Shown here in pieces: positions 31,646 to 42,084 of a DNA stretch of 64,000 bases. The notes below the pieces were generated by a model, which had not been told where the DNA came from, did no database searches, and worked only from the letters and a program-made list of their open reading frames with translations. The stretch is from assembly GCA_037176725.1 (NCBI GenBank), contig JAZBRS010000029.1:43596001-43660000 (forward strand). Reading direction: 5' to 3'. The position numbers and the translations under genes were made by a program. Every line of letters begins with the position of its first letter. The stretch's first letter is position 1. Source of the stretch: Posidonia oceanica. Lineage: Eukaryota; Streptophyta; Magnoliopsida; Alismatales; Posidoniaceae.

Positions 31646-34600
31646 ATGGCCCAGTACGTTAGTGAGCCTTCTTTTACTCCTGCCACGGAGGGTGTTTCCG
31701 TTCTGGCCCCCCCGGTTGCTCTTTCTGTCCCACTTGTTCCCCCTCCGACGCCAGGGTTTCCTCCTCTGACGTCTCTAGGTTCTCAGTACACCCCGGGACA
31801 ATGGCAAGCCTCCCTTCCTCCGGATCCGGTCGCCGAATCTATCTTGACGGCCGTTACTCGCGCTCCGGAGACGCCACTGCCCCCTCCGTCCCAGGGATAC
31901 GTCGCTTTCGACATCCCTTCCACCGCTGCTGCGACCTTCTCTGTAGAATCCTTCCCTCCCGGACAGTCTGTGTCCGTGCCACTGGTTTCTCAGCCTCCGC
32001 CGGCACTGCACTTCAGCGTCCCCACTGGCGAGACGCCCGAGGCGCAGTACCAGCATCTGATGGAGCTCGCCCAGAGACTGCAGGGCATGGCTCTATCAGT
32101 TCGTCCTCCTTCTGTCCCTGTCGTTCCTGAGGTTCTTCCGAGGCCAGTTCCTGCATTCCTTGCATCAACCTCTACACCTCCGCCTCGACCATCGTCGCAA
32201 CTGCTCACAGTTCCGACGATGGGGGCTCGTTTGCCGCCTCCTGCACAACACTTGGCACAGCATGCTCCACTTCATTCTGGTGGTCAACCCTTCGGATCGG
32301 CTGGAGCCCAGTACCCCACTGGCTCGCTGTCTGGCACCCCGCCTGCACAGCAACTGGTGCTCCGCCATCCTACCCCTGTCCCAGCACAGCATGGCATTTA
32401 TTCTTCTCCTCTCCCTCAAGTCCAGCATCCTGCATACACTCCTGCATACACCATCCCCCAGCACGGATACGCCGGCCATCCCGTTGCTCCACCAGGCGAC
32501 GCTATGGTAGATCCGGAGGAGCACTTAGGTGTAACCCATTCGGCGTATGTGCTCGCTACCCCTGCTGATCCCTCTCCTGCAGCAGCAATCCCAGACCCCA
32601 TCAATAACCGAATGGACGTCTTGGAGAAAGCACTACGACTAGTGCAGGGTACTGAGCACCAGACCTACCAGTTCCGGGACCTCTGTTGCTTTCCAGAGGC
32701 GGTACTCCCTCCGAAGTTCAAAATCCCGGACTTCGAGAAGTATAATGGTAGGGGCTGCCCTGTAGCACACTTGAAGGCGTATTGCGGTGATCTCGCTCAG
32801 CTTCAGGCTGACGAGAGGTTGCTGATCCGCTTGTTCCAGAAGAGTTTGACCGGGCCGGCACTTAAGTGGTTCACATCACTCGATATGTCAGCCATCAAGA
32901 CTTGGAACGACCTCAGTCAGGCGTTCCTGGAGCAGTACTCCTTCAACCTCGATCTTGTCCCAAAGAGGGCGGACTTGATCGCCATCAAGCAGAACTCTGG
33001 CGAGCCGTTCGGGGAGTACGTCGGCCGCTGGCGCGCCCTTGCCTCTCAGGTTCGAGATAGACCCTCTGACGAGGAATCTATCGAGATTGTTATCAAAGGG
33101 GCGCAGCCGTCTCTCGGAGCTCTGCTTAGCATTCAACCAGTCACTACTTTCGCGGCACTCATCAGAGCTGGAGCGCGCGTGGAGAGTTCTTTGCGGAGTG
33201 GCAACTTCCCAGCTCTCTCTGCGTTCGCTAAGCAGGCAGTGATAAGCAGCAACAGTGCCAACAGCAGCACCTCCAACAACAACAACAGCGGCAGCAACAA
33301 CAACCACCCGAAGAGGAAGGACTCGCCGAAACCCGCTGTTGCATTCGTCGATTCTCCTGCTATGCCTGTTCGCTTGCCGTCGCGGCCTGCCCCAGCTCAG
33401 ATGGTGTACGCTCCTGCACCTAGGAATCCACACACACCGCACATCACAACCACCGCTAGACCGGTCTATCCTGCCGCACCGGTTCAGCAAGGCCCGTATC
33501 CGAGGCAAAGAAGACCACCCACCGAGAGGCGGAATTTCACCCCACTGGTGGAACCACTCACGGTCATCTTGCCAAAGGTGGCATCGCTCCTGAAGTTCCC
33601 AGAGGTTCGTCCGCCGCCAAGCCCTCTGCCGCATTGGTTTAGGTCGGACCTCTTCTGCAATTTCCATCGAAACGTCGGGCATTCGACGGACAATTGCTTC
33701 TCCCTGCGGAACGCAATTCAGGACCTGATCGAATCGGGAACGATTGTGATCGACACGCACGAGGCATCCACCCAAGCACGCACTCATGCATCTGCATCTC
33801 CAGCTGTTCCCCCGCATTCTGGCATCGTCCGCCAACCTCTACCGGAGCACTCTTATCCGGGAGGGGCGGGAACCTCAGGCGTCCACTCTGTCTTTCCTTC
33901 TGGGCCTGCTACCTCTGAAGTAGACCCTTCCGATCTTATCTCTGACATCTCTGAGCCTTTCCCGGTCAGTCTCTATCTCGCGGCAGTTGCCGGCTCTGAG
34001 TCGGGAATCCATTTGATCCGACCGCGTGCCAGGCCGGAGCACCCTCTCGCGCCTCCCACCGTGCTCCCTCAGGCTCAATCCCCTGTGCACCTTCTAGCTA
34101 GGGCCCAGCCTAGTTCCCCTATCCACCTTTTAGGGCGACCTCAGCCACACCTTCTAGGCAGACCTCAACCTGCCCCAGCCTTCCCACCCCAACAACCATA
34201 CCCCTTAGATAGACCTCGGCTACACCTCCTAGGCAGACCTCAACCTGCCCCAGCCTTTCCACCACAGCAACCATATCCCTTAGACAGACCCCAGTATCCT
34301 GTAGGTCCCCCTGTAACCCCTCCTGTGCTCGCAGCACGTACTCCAGTCGTCATCGATTTGACCCTGGACACCCATCGCGTCCCTTACAGCTACGCCACGG
34401 AAATGTGTGCGGAAGTAACGCGATCAGGGAGGGTTTACAGGCCCCCAGTGCCGGCAACTAGGCCAACTCACCCTAGACCTGTTATGCCCCCACCCTCAAG
34501 CCAACCCATAGCAGATCCAACCCCAGATCAGCCCGTAGTTAGCCAAATCCCTACCCAGCCTGTAGTAACCCAGCTTCCTTCCACTATCCCCTTAGAACCT

Positions 34601-37600
34601 GCTAGAACCACTCCTCCAGCTGCTAGGAGAAGCCAACCTAAAGCAGACTTAACCTCTCAGCTTAAGAAGGTCAAAGCCGACATCTCCATCTGGGATTTGA
34701 TCCACACTTCTGCCGAACACCGCGAGGCTTTTCTTCGCGTGTTCCAGGCTGCTCGTGTGTCCCAGTCCATTGAGCCTTCTGCCTTGGAGAGCATGGTTGG
34801 GTTAATCGCGGAGCCCCAGGTCATCTCTTTTACGAGTGATGAGCTGCCTCCGGCGGGGATTAATCACAACCAGCCCCTGTTCGTCACGGTGCAGTTCAAA
34901 AACTTCCGCATTCCCCTAACACTGGTTGATAACGGGTCAGGCCTTAACGTCTGCCCCTTGCGTACAGCAACCAAGCTCGGATTCAAAGCCGAGGATATCA
35001 CGCCAGCCGTGAAGGGAATGACTGCTTTTGACAACACTCACCATGACGCTCTAGGGATTCTGATTATCCCTCTGGCTATCGGCCCGGTCGTCTTCGACGT
35101 AGAATTCTATGTCGTCGACTTGAAGCCTAACTTCAATCTTCTGCTTGGGCGTCCTTGGCTTCACAAGCATCAAGTCCTTCCTTCGACCCTCCATCGAATG
35201 ATAAAGTACCGTCATGGCGATGATGTCATTGTCGTCATGGCGGAGAACTTTGAGAAGGAGCGGATCGAAGCAGTCTCTCCCGTGTCTTCGCAATCCATCC
35301 CGTTTGACCCCGAGACTTCTGAAGCCCTCTATCGTGTTAACCGGTGCGAGCCAGTTAACTTCGTTCCTGATCTTGAACGTGTCAACTCCTTGACCGTTCA
35401 CAGCAACCCCTTTCGAATGGTCGAGAATGTATGTCACAGGTGGGGTTACACAAAGGGTACGCCACTCGGGCGTCACGGCCAAGGGATCGCGGAGCCGATC
35501 GTAGCAGTGGAGCGAAGGAAGTCTGAAGGTCTCGGCTACGAACCAAAGCTCAACGAAGATCACTGCTTCCAGCTCAAAGACCATGCACCAGCCATTCCCA
35601 GAGACCTCACTAACTTTACCAGTGCAGGAATTCTGGGATCCACCAACGATCAAGCCACGACGCCGACAGAGGATTGGGTGTGTGTTGAGGACTACTACTC
35701 GGATGAGGAGCAGTCTGGCACAACAGAGGCAGTCCCAATCAGCTCAGCAGAAACAGTGGTCAGAGCAGAGGCCCCACAGTCAGTCTTTTCAGCTCTTCCT
35801 CTGGCGGATATAGCAAGCAGCTCAGCAGGCCCTGTGGCAGAACAAGCAAGTTCCCACTCTTTTGCAGCCACGTCTGCATTACAAGTTCAGGCAGCGGTGC
35901 AGGAGTTAGAGACACTCCTTCTGACAGAACCAAACATGCTACCGACGGTCACAACCACATCAGTGCCACTGTCCCCATCTCTGGAGGGACCATCTATCAG
36001 CTCAGTCAGCAACACGGCTCAGCCCGCTCCAGCATCATCTTCAGGAATGCAGCTGGCGCAGTCCGCTTCGCATTCTCCTGACAACCAGCAGCAGCTCTCA
36101 TGGCAAGATCCCATGGCGTCAGAGGCTGCACTCTCTCAGTTACGGCCTGATACAAAAGGCCAACTGAGCACTACACTCTCCGGGCCCTTGAGCCCTCTGA
36201 AGAGCACCCCTGCTTATTCTCCAACTGTGACCCTGGCAGCTTATTCATCCTTAGCACCGCTAGCCTGTCTATTTGGGCCATCTACTTCAGAGTTGCCACC
36301 ATCGGACGCGCCCGTGAACCAGATCATGCAGACCCCAAGGGCGGCGACCTGTCTTGCAGCCGGGCCAGTGCCGCAGGCCCCCGGCGCCTACTACGTCGAC
36401 TCCCCCTCGGACGAAGAAGAAGGAGCGGCGATAGAAGCCCAGGTCGATTCCTGGATGTCCGACTTAGAGTTGCTTTATCAAGAACAACTCAAGTCGATAG
36501 CAGATGACCTGGCAGATCACCAAGCTGCAGAAAGGAAAGGGAAAGCCGTAGTCACGGATCCTCCTCTGCAGGAGGACCATACCTCTATCATGGTCCTAGA
36601 AGACTCAGCAACGCCGGACTCCCCTAGACCAGATGAGCTCATCACTCTTCAACCAGAAGGCGGGTCTAGGTGGTTTGTGCAACCCATGCCTCACCTGAAC
36701 AATATACCGAGCGGCGGTAACCAGATCAGCCGCCAGTCTGGCGTATCCCCCACAAGCACACTAGAAGACCCAGAGGGAGGAACATCAGCAGTACATGCAG
36801 CAGCAGTAACAGAGCAGAATGCCTCAGCAGCAGAGCAGAATGCCTCAGCAGCAGAGCAGTCAGCAGCCTCAGCAGCAGAACAGTCAGCAGTACCAGCAGT
36901 AGAGTCAGCTAAGCCCTCAGCAGTATCAACAGAGCACTCAGCAGAGCCAGTCAGGCCAGAGCAAACGGTAGAAGGAGTTCCTGGGACGGAGGTCGCGCAC
37001 CGAGGCTACAAGAATACCCGAGTGAGCGTGACCATCTTGAAACGTCACCAGGGCCAAGCAGCGGAACACATGCACTCTTTCGACATTGCAAGTCCTTCTT
37101 TTGAGAAAGAGATCCTCTCAGAACTTATTGCCTATGGAGAGGAGGATGATACGGGCATGGATGAGACTGACGAACCTTTGCCCGAGTTCCGGCCCTATGA
37201 CGACGACCCAGAAGGCCCCAACCTCCATGTCGAAGAAGAAACGGAGGTTGTCAACATCGGCACAGCTGAGGAAGTCAGAGAAGTTTGCATCAGTGCCCAG
37301 CTGTCCACCCAGGTTCGAGCAGAATTCATCGCATTCCTGAAAGAATATGCAGATGTCTTCGCCTGGAGTTATGAAGATATGGTCGGCCTTGACATAGAAA
37401 TAGTGGTGCACAATCTGCCCTTAAATCCGGATGCCAAGCCAGTAAAGCAGAAATTGAGAAGATGGCGACCGCAGTGGCTGCTCATGATCAAAGAAGAGAT
37501 AATGAAGCAGCTGGGAGTCAACTTTCTGAAGGTCGTTCTTTATCCTGAATGGCTGGCAAACATTGTACCTGTGCCCAAGAAAGATGGCCGAATCCGGATC

Positions 37601-40525
37601 TGTATCGACTACAGGGACCTGAACAAGGCGAGTCCCAAGGACGACTTTCCATTGCCTCACATTGACGTCCTAGTCGACAATACGGCAGGCCACAAGATGC
37701 TCTCCTTCATGGACGGCTTTTCTGGATACAATCAGATCAAAATGGCAGAAGAGGACATGGAAAAGACTTCATTCATCACCCCTTGGGGAGTCTTCTGCTA
37801 CCAAGTCATGCCGTTCGGCCTGAAGAATGCTGGTGCAACCTATCAAAGGGCCATGACTGCGCTATTTCACGACCTCATGCACCAAGAAGTGGAGGTCTAT
37901 GTAGACGATATGATTGCCAAAACCAAAGAGCCCGAGGATCATCTTGCCTGTCTCAGAAAGCTCTTTAACCGTCTACGGAAGTACAAGCTGCGCCTAAATC
38001 CCAAGAAGTGCGTATTCGGGGTATCTTCTGGCAAATTGCTCGGCTACATTGTTAGCCAAAGGGGGATTGAAGTGGACCCGTTGAAAGCGCAAGCCATCGT
38101 GGACATGCCACCCCCTAGAACTGAAAAGGAAGTCAGAAGTCTGCTTGGGCGTTTACAATATATCAGTCGCTTCATTGCACAGCTTACGCCCATCTGCGAA
38201 CCCATATTCAAGCTCTTAAAGAAGAATGCGCAGATTCACTGGAACGAGGAGTGTCAGGCTGCATTTGCCAAGATCAAGCAGCTGCTGATCAAGCCTCCTG
38301 TCCTGGTCCCGCCTACGCCGGGGAGACCTTTGCTTCTCTACCTTTCTACCACGCAGCATTCCATGGGCGCCGTCTTGGGCCAACATGACGAATCTGGTAG
38401 AAAGGAGCGCGCCATCTACTACCTGAGCAAGAAATTTAATGAATGTGAAGCCAGGTATACAACACTAGAGAAGACTTGCCTGTCCCTTGTCTGGGCTGCA
38501 CAGAAGCTGAGGCACTACATGATGGCATACCCAGTACAGCTCTTATGCCGGCACGATCCCATCAAATTCCTCTTCCAGAAGCCGGCCATGGTGGGCAGAT
38601 GTGCCAAGTGGCAGGTGTTATTGTCTCAATACGACATCACCTTCGTCACACAGAAATCCATGAAGGGTCAAGCAATGGCAGACCATCTTGCTGACCTCCC
38701 TCTGCCTGAATACCAACCCCTCCAGACGCAGTTCCCTGATGAAGACATTCTCTTTGCAGTGGAGGACTCTGAGCAGAAAGATCCTGAAGAAGCAGAGGAA
38801 TGGCAGCTCTACTTTGATGGTGCAGTCAACAAGAGGGGTCGAGGCGTAGGCGCAGTGCTGACCACGCCCCAAGGACAGATGACTCCTTTCGCGAGGAAGC
38901 TGACTTTCACCTGTACAAACAACGAAGCAGAATACGAAGCATGCATCCTAGGGTTGAAAGTCGCCCTCGAGCATGAGGCGCAGAAGCTGCATGTGCACGG
39001 CGATGCCATGCTGGTGATTTCTCAAGTGAACGGTGATTGGAAGACAAAAGATCCCAAGCTTGTGCCGTATCACGAACACCTGCTGAGGCTGATGAAAGAA
39101 TTCAAGAGCATCCGCTTCACATACCTGAACAGAGCGAAGAACGCGTATGCAGACGCACTAGCAACTCTGGCATCCTGGCTCACCATTTCAGAAGACAGCA
39201 CTGTGGATGTATCAGTCACTCGCATTGAGCAGCCTGCATACTGCATGAGCATAGAAGAAGCGGATCCCGCAGGGGGGCAGCCCTGGTATCAAGACATAAA
39301 ATCCTTCCTCGAGTCTGGTAACTTTCCTCCTGATACCACGGCAGCAGACAAGAGAACTTTGGCGCGTCTGGTGTCAAAGTATGTGTTAGGGGCCGGGCAG
39401 CTATACAGAAGGTCATACAATCAGATGCTACTGCGCTGCCTGAACAAGTCGGAGGCTGACACGCTGATGCTTCAAGTGCATGCGGGAACCTGTGGCCCGC
39501 ACACGAACGGCGTCCTCCTGGCCAAGAAGATCATGCTTCAAGGATATTTCTGGCAGACCATGGAAGCCGACTGCTGCCGGTTCGTGCGTAGATGCCACAA
39601 CTGTCAAATCCATGGTAACTTCATCAAGGCCCCTCCACATCAGCTGCACAATATGTCTTCGCCATGGCCCTTCTCCACCTGGGGGATCGATGTCATCGGC
39701 GCCATCCACCCCGCTGCTTCAAATGGTCATCGTTACATTCTCGTAGCGATCGATTACTTCACCAAGTGGGTGGAAGCGGCCTCTTACAGGACAGTCACCG
39801 CTGCGGCAACAGAAAAATTTATCAGAAACAATATTGTTGCCCGGTATGGGGTCCCGCACTCTGTCATCTCTGATAACGGCTCAAACTTTATTGCCAAAAG
39901 GATCGAAGAATACCTGCAAAGTCTCAAGATCAAGCACCATCGATCCTCGCCTTATCGGCCTCAAATGAACGGAGCAGTGGAATCTGCAAACAAAAACATT
40001 GTCAAGATCCTGAAGAAAATGGCAGAAATCCACAAGGATTGGCATGACAAGCTCCCGTACGCACTCTGGGTGTACAGGACATCAATACGGACCTCTACAG
40101 GAGCCACCCCGTACTCTCTGGTGTACGGCATGGAAGCAGTGTTACCTGTTGAAGTGGAGATCCCCTCCCTGCGGATCCTGCGGGAAGCTGAGTTGGAAGA
40201 AGCAGAATGGGTCGAAGACCGCTGCGTCCAACTGAACTTAATTGATGAGCGCAGATTGCAAGCCATGCATAACGCTCACTGCTATCAGAAGCGGATGGCC
40301 AAAGCATTCTTGAAGAAGGTCCAGCCCAGAAGCTTTCAGCCAGGGGACCTTGTCTTGCGCGCCATTCATTTGCCTGACGGTCGAGGGAAATTCCGACCCA
40401 ATTGGCGCGGCCCCTTTGTGGTCAAACAGATCTTCTCGGGAGGCGCTGTGACTCTTGAGGATATGGACCAGATTGAGCAGTCTGAGCCCGTCAACCTCTG
40501 CTATCTCAAGAAGTACTATCAGTAG
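31646..40525 (+). CDS. gag-pol: B Gag-Pol polyprotein, intact (about 2959 aa)
   Basis: One open frame encodes all replication proteins. The first ATG is 31646 (MAQYVSEPSF); the frame is open from 31517 but has no earlier ATG. Domains in residues from that Met: Gag core about 353-512; CHHC-type knuckle at about 671 (C-x2-H-x4-H-x4-C); retropepsin D1095 in LVDNGSGLNV, with LLLGRPWL near 1165; G-patch about 1259-1305; a 500-residue low-complexity linker; RT with YVDD at 2085-2088; degenerate classical RNase H (LSTTQHSMGAV, no first Asp); second RNase H with D2391, E2429, D2453 and D2503; integrase HHCC, then D2682, D2743 and E2779 (35 residues between the last two) and a GPF module. No chromodomain. 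No frameshift or stop separates Gag from Pol, so proteolysis must set the ratio unless splicing does. Confidence 0.97.
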   Translation: MAQYVSEPSFTPATEGVSVLAPPVALSVPLVPPPTPGFPPLTSLGSQYTPGQWQASLPPDPVAESILTAVTRAPETPLPPPSQGYVAFDIPSTAAATFSVESFPPGQSVSVPLVSQPPPALHFSVPTGETPEAQYQHLMELAQRLQGMALSVRPPSVPVVPEVLPRPVPAFLASTSTPPPRPSSQLLTVPTMGARLPPPAQHLAQHAPLHSGGQPFGSAGAQYPTGSLSGTPPAQQLVLRHPTPVPAQHGIYSSPLPQVQHPAYTPAYTIPQHGYAGHPVAPPGDAMVDPEEHLGVTHSAYVLATPADPSPAAAIPDPINNRMDVLEKALRLVQGTEHQTYQFRDLCCFPEAVLPPKFKIPDFEKYNGRGCPVAHLKAYCGDLAQLQADERLLIRLFQKSLTGPALKWFTSLDMSAIKTWNDLSQAFLEQYSFNLDLVPKRADLIAIKQNSGEPFGEYVGRWRALASQVRDRPSDEESIEIVIKGAQPSLGALLSIQPVTTFAALIRAGARVESSLRSGNFPALSAFAKQAVISSNSANSSTSNNNNSGSNNNHPKRKDSPKPAVAFVDSPAMPVRLPSRPAPAQMVYAPAPRNPHTPHITTTARPVYPAAPVQQGPYPRQRRPPTERRNFTPLVEPLTVILPKVASLLKFPEVRPPPSPLPHWFRSDLFCNFHRNVGHSTDNCFSLRNAIQDLIESGTIVIDTHEASTQARTHASASPAVPPHSGIVRQPLPEHSYPGGAGTSGVHSVFPSGPATSEVDPSDLISDISEPFPVSLYLAAVAGSESGIHLIRPRARPEHPLAPPTVLPQAQSPVHLLARAQPSSPIHLLGRPQPHLLGRPQPAPAFPPQQPYPLDRPRLHLLGRPQPAPAFPPQQPYPLDRPQYPVGPPVTPPVLAARTPVVIDLTLDTHRVPYSYATEMCAEVTRSGRVYRPPVPATRPTHPRPVMPPPSSQPIADPTPDQPVVSQIPTQPVVTQLPSTIPLEPARTTPPAARRSQPKADLTSQLKKVKADISIWDLIHTSAEHREAFLRVFQAARVSQSIEPSALESMVGLIAEPQVISFTSDELPPAGINHNQPLFVTVQFKNFRIPLTLVDNGSGLNVCPLRTATKLGFKAEDITPAVKGMTAFDNTHHDALGILIIPLAIGPVVFDVEFYVVDLKPNFNLLLGRPWLHKHQVLPSTLHRMIKYRHGDDVIVVMAENFEKERIEAVSPVSSQSIPFDPETSEALYRVNRCEPVNFVPDLERVNSLTVHSNPFRMVENVCHRWGYTKGTPLGRHGQGIAEPIVAVERRKSEGLGYEPKLNEDHCFQLKDHAPAIPRDLTNFTSAGILGSTNDQATTPTEDWVCVEDYYSDEEQSGTTEAVPISSAETVVRAEAPQSVFSALPLADIASSSAGPVAEQASSHSFAATSALQVQAAVQELETLLLTEPNMLPTVTTTSVPLSPSLEGPSISSVSNTAQPAPASSSGMQLAQSASHSPDNQQQLSWQDPMASEAALSQLRPDTKGQLSTTLSGPLSPLKSTPAYSPTVTLAAYSSLAPLACLFGPSTSELPPSDAPVNQIMQTPRAATCLAAGPVPQAPGAYYVDSPSDEEEGAAIEAQVDSWMSDLELLYQEQLKSIADDLADHQAAERKGKAVVTDPPLQEDHTSIMVLEDSATPDSPRPDELITLQPEGGSRWFVQPMPHLNNIPSGGNQISRQSGVSPTSTLEDPEGGTSAVHAAAVTEQNASAAEQNASAAEQSAASAAEQSAVPAVESAKPSAVSTEHSAEPVRPEQTVEGVPGTEVAHRGYKNTRVSVTILKRHQGQAAEHMHSFDIASPSFEKEILSELIAYGEEDDTGMDETDEPLPEFRPYDDDPEGPNLHVEEETEVVNIGTAEEVREVCISAQLSTQVRAEFIAFLKEYADVFAWSYEDMVGLDIEIVVHNLPLNPDAKPVKQKLRRWRPQWLLMIKEEIMKQLGVNFLKVVLYPEWLANIVPVPKKDGRIRICIDYRDLNKASPKDDFPLPHIDVLVDNTAGHKMLSFMDGFSGYNQIKMAEEDMEKTSFITPWGVFCYQVMPFGLKNAGATYQRAMTALFHDLMHQEVEVYVDDMIAKTKEPEDHLACLRKLFNRLRKYKLRLNPKKCVFGVSSGKLLGYIVSQRGIEVDPLKAQAIVDMPPPRTEKEVRSLLGRLQYISRFIAQLTPICEPIFKLLKKNAQIHWNEECQAAFAKIKQLLIKPPVLVPPTPGRPLLLYLSTTQHSMGAVLGQHDESGRKERAIYYLSKKFNECEARYTTLEKTCLSLVWAAQKLRHYMMAYPVQLLCRHDPIKFLFQKPAMVGRCAKWQVLLSQYDITFVTQKSMKGQAMADHLADLPLPEYQPLQTQFPDEDILFAVEDSEQKDPEEAEEWQLYFDGAVNKRGRGVGAVLTTPQGQMTPFARKLTFTCTNNEAEYEACILGLKVALEHEAQKLHVHGDAMLVISQVNGDWKTKDPKLVPYHEHLLRLMKEFKSIRFTYLNRAKNAYADALATLASWLTISEDSTVDVSVTRIEQPAYCMSIEEADPAGGQPWYQDIKSFLESGNFPPDTTAADKRTLARLVSKYVLGAGQLYRRSYNQMLLRCLNKSEADTLMLQVHAGTCGPHTNGVLLAKKIMLQGYFWQTMEADCCRFVRRCHNCQIHGNFIKAPPHQLHNMSSPWPFSTWGIDVIGAIHPAASNGHRYILVAIDYFTKWVEAASYRTVTAAATEKFIRNNIVARYGVPHSVISDNGSNFIAKRIEEYLQSLKIKHHRSSPYRPQMNGAVESANKNIVKILKKMAEIHKDWHDKLPYALWVYRTSIRTSTGATPYSLVYGMEAVLPVEVEIPSLRILREAELEEAEWVEDRCVQLNLIDERRLQAMHNAHCYQKRMAKAFLKKVQPRSFQPGDLVLRAIHLPDGRGKFRPNWRGPFVVKQIFSGGAVTLEDMDQIEQSEPVNLCYLKKYYQ

Positions 40526-41096
40526 CCGAAAGCGGCCCCGTTGCAGATGCCCTTCTCCCACTTGCATTTTCATTCTCGCCTTCTTGCTTCAACTCTATTT
40601 CAAATCATCATCGTCATCCTTTCAACTCTTACATCCCTATTTAAATCATCATCATCGTCATCCTTTCAGCTCTTGCCCCCGTTCTTTTCAAATCATCATC
40701 GTCATTCTCTCAAGCATTGCATCTTTGGCCCGGTGATGACAACCGGAAGTGCTTGCCTGCCCTGGAAAGAGTCACCCTGCCTCACCCGGCACTACTTAGA
40801 TGTCTTAGCAAGTGAGGGAGCCACCACCAGTGAGGACAGGCAAACCGTCTAATCTCGTAAGGACATACATCTCTGCGAGAGAAAAATGTTAGGATATGAA
40901 TCTGAAAAGGTGAGAGTAGACATCTAGGCTTGGGCACATCCAAGGGACAGAGGACGAAGACACAGGCCGACCCTAGAGATAGGGGTGTGCAGTCTAACCC
41001 TGTTCCTTCTACCCATCACACAGCAGACCCAAAGCCTAAATCTATTACAATTCAAGCTCCCTCCTTTTGCCACCAAAATGGGGATAGCAAAAGCCT

Positions 41097-41250
41097 GAAA
41101 AAAAAAAAAAAGAAAAAAAAGAGAGAAAAGCAAAACAACAAGCGAAAAAAAAAAGAAAGAGAAAAGAGATAGAACAAAAACCAAAAAAAAAAAAAAGAAA
41201 AAAAGCAAGTAAAGCAAAAAACAAAAAAAAAGAGAAGAAGAAAAGGGCAA
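41097..41250 (+). repeat. A-rich purine tract, B
   Basis: Runs of A up to about 13 with scattered G and C, almost no T on the plus strand. It is conserved in place with A 13455-13560. It lies 840 bp before the accessory ATG. Confidence 0.8.
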
Positions 41251-42034
41251 GTTGCAGCCCGAAAATACAGGCACCGTTATCCCCCATACCATCACTAGAG
41301 ATCCCCTGGGAGTTAAGCTTGAAAAGGGTCTACCACATCCCTCCAAGAGCAACACTTACCCTTCTTCTAGCTAGGGGCAGAAAAAGGACTGCATACCCAT
41401 GAGGGAGAAACCTTTCAAAAAAAGAGAGAGCTGAAAGAATAGGTGTAGGTCCTGAGAGTGCAGCAAGTAGCCTGTCCTCACCACACCGCCATCTGTATAA
41501 TGCCAACACCTGTTCCGGAGCGCCACCAATAAGCCGAGAGTCTGAGTAGGACCCAGTGAGTCAAGGACCACTCCCTTCCTCTGCAGCAGGCACCAAAGCA
41601 CTCCGCACGCTGAGGGCATTCAAGCATCCATCCAAGCATACCCATCCATCCGAGCATGCTAATCCATTCAAGCATACTCATTCATCTAATACTACTCGTC
41701 CGCATAAGCATAGCACTTGCATCCTGCATACATGCATCCCCGTCTATCCTTCCTTTCCTGCCAATCTCTCCGCTCTGCAACACGCTTCGGCCCTGAGACA
41801 GTACTTCTCCCCAGCAGAGCGCATCGACGACACTCAAGCTGCGCTGGTCCAGATCTCCTGCCAGCCCTCGCCCCCATGTCCGCAAGACTGCAACAAAATC
41901 CCCCTGCTTATCAGTGCTTAACTGCTATGTTCCGTTATCAACTGCTAAATGCATATGGAACTACGTTTTCAGTTTCAGTTTCTTCTTGTTGCCAATGATT
42001 ACATACCTGCGAGATCTGACTATTTATTGATAGC

Positions 42035-42036
42035 AG
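42035..42036 (+). promoter_or_regulatory. Candidate 3' splice acceptor before B accessory ORF
   Basis: TGATAGCAG followed by GTACC, with T-rich sequence (TTTTCAGTTTCAG..TTCTTCTTG) and CTGAC upstream as possible branch point. It is 48 bases before the ATG at 42085; A has the same AG-GTACC junction 45 bases before its ATG. Confidence 0.45.
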
Positions 42037-42084
42037 GTACCTTCAAGCTTAGCATCCATCAGCCTGTCTTCTGCAATCAGCGCA

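Larger units (their letters stand above)
40526..42084 (+). other. B spacer between gag-pol and accessory ORF
   Basis: About 1.56 kb, collinear with A 12866-14355. It begins with ATCATCATCGTCATCC-type short repeats (40600-40710), then a word shared with A (TTAGCAAGTGAGGGAGCCACC region, 40793-40825), the A-rich tract, and the acceptor-like site. No supported ORF. Confidence 0.75.
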
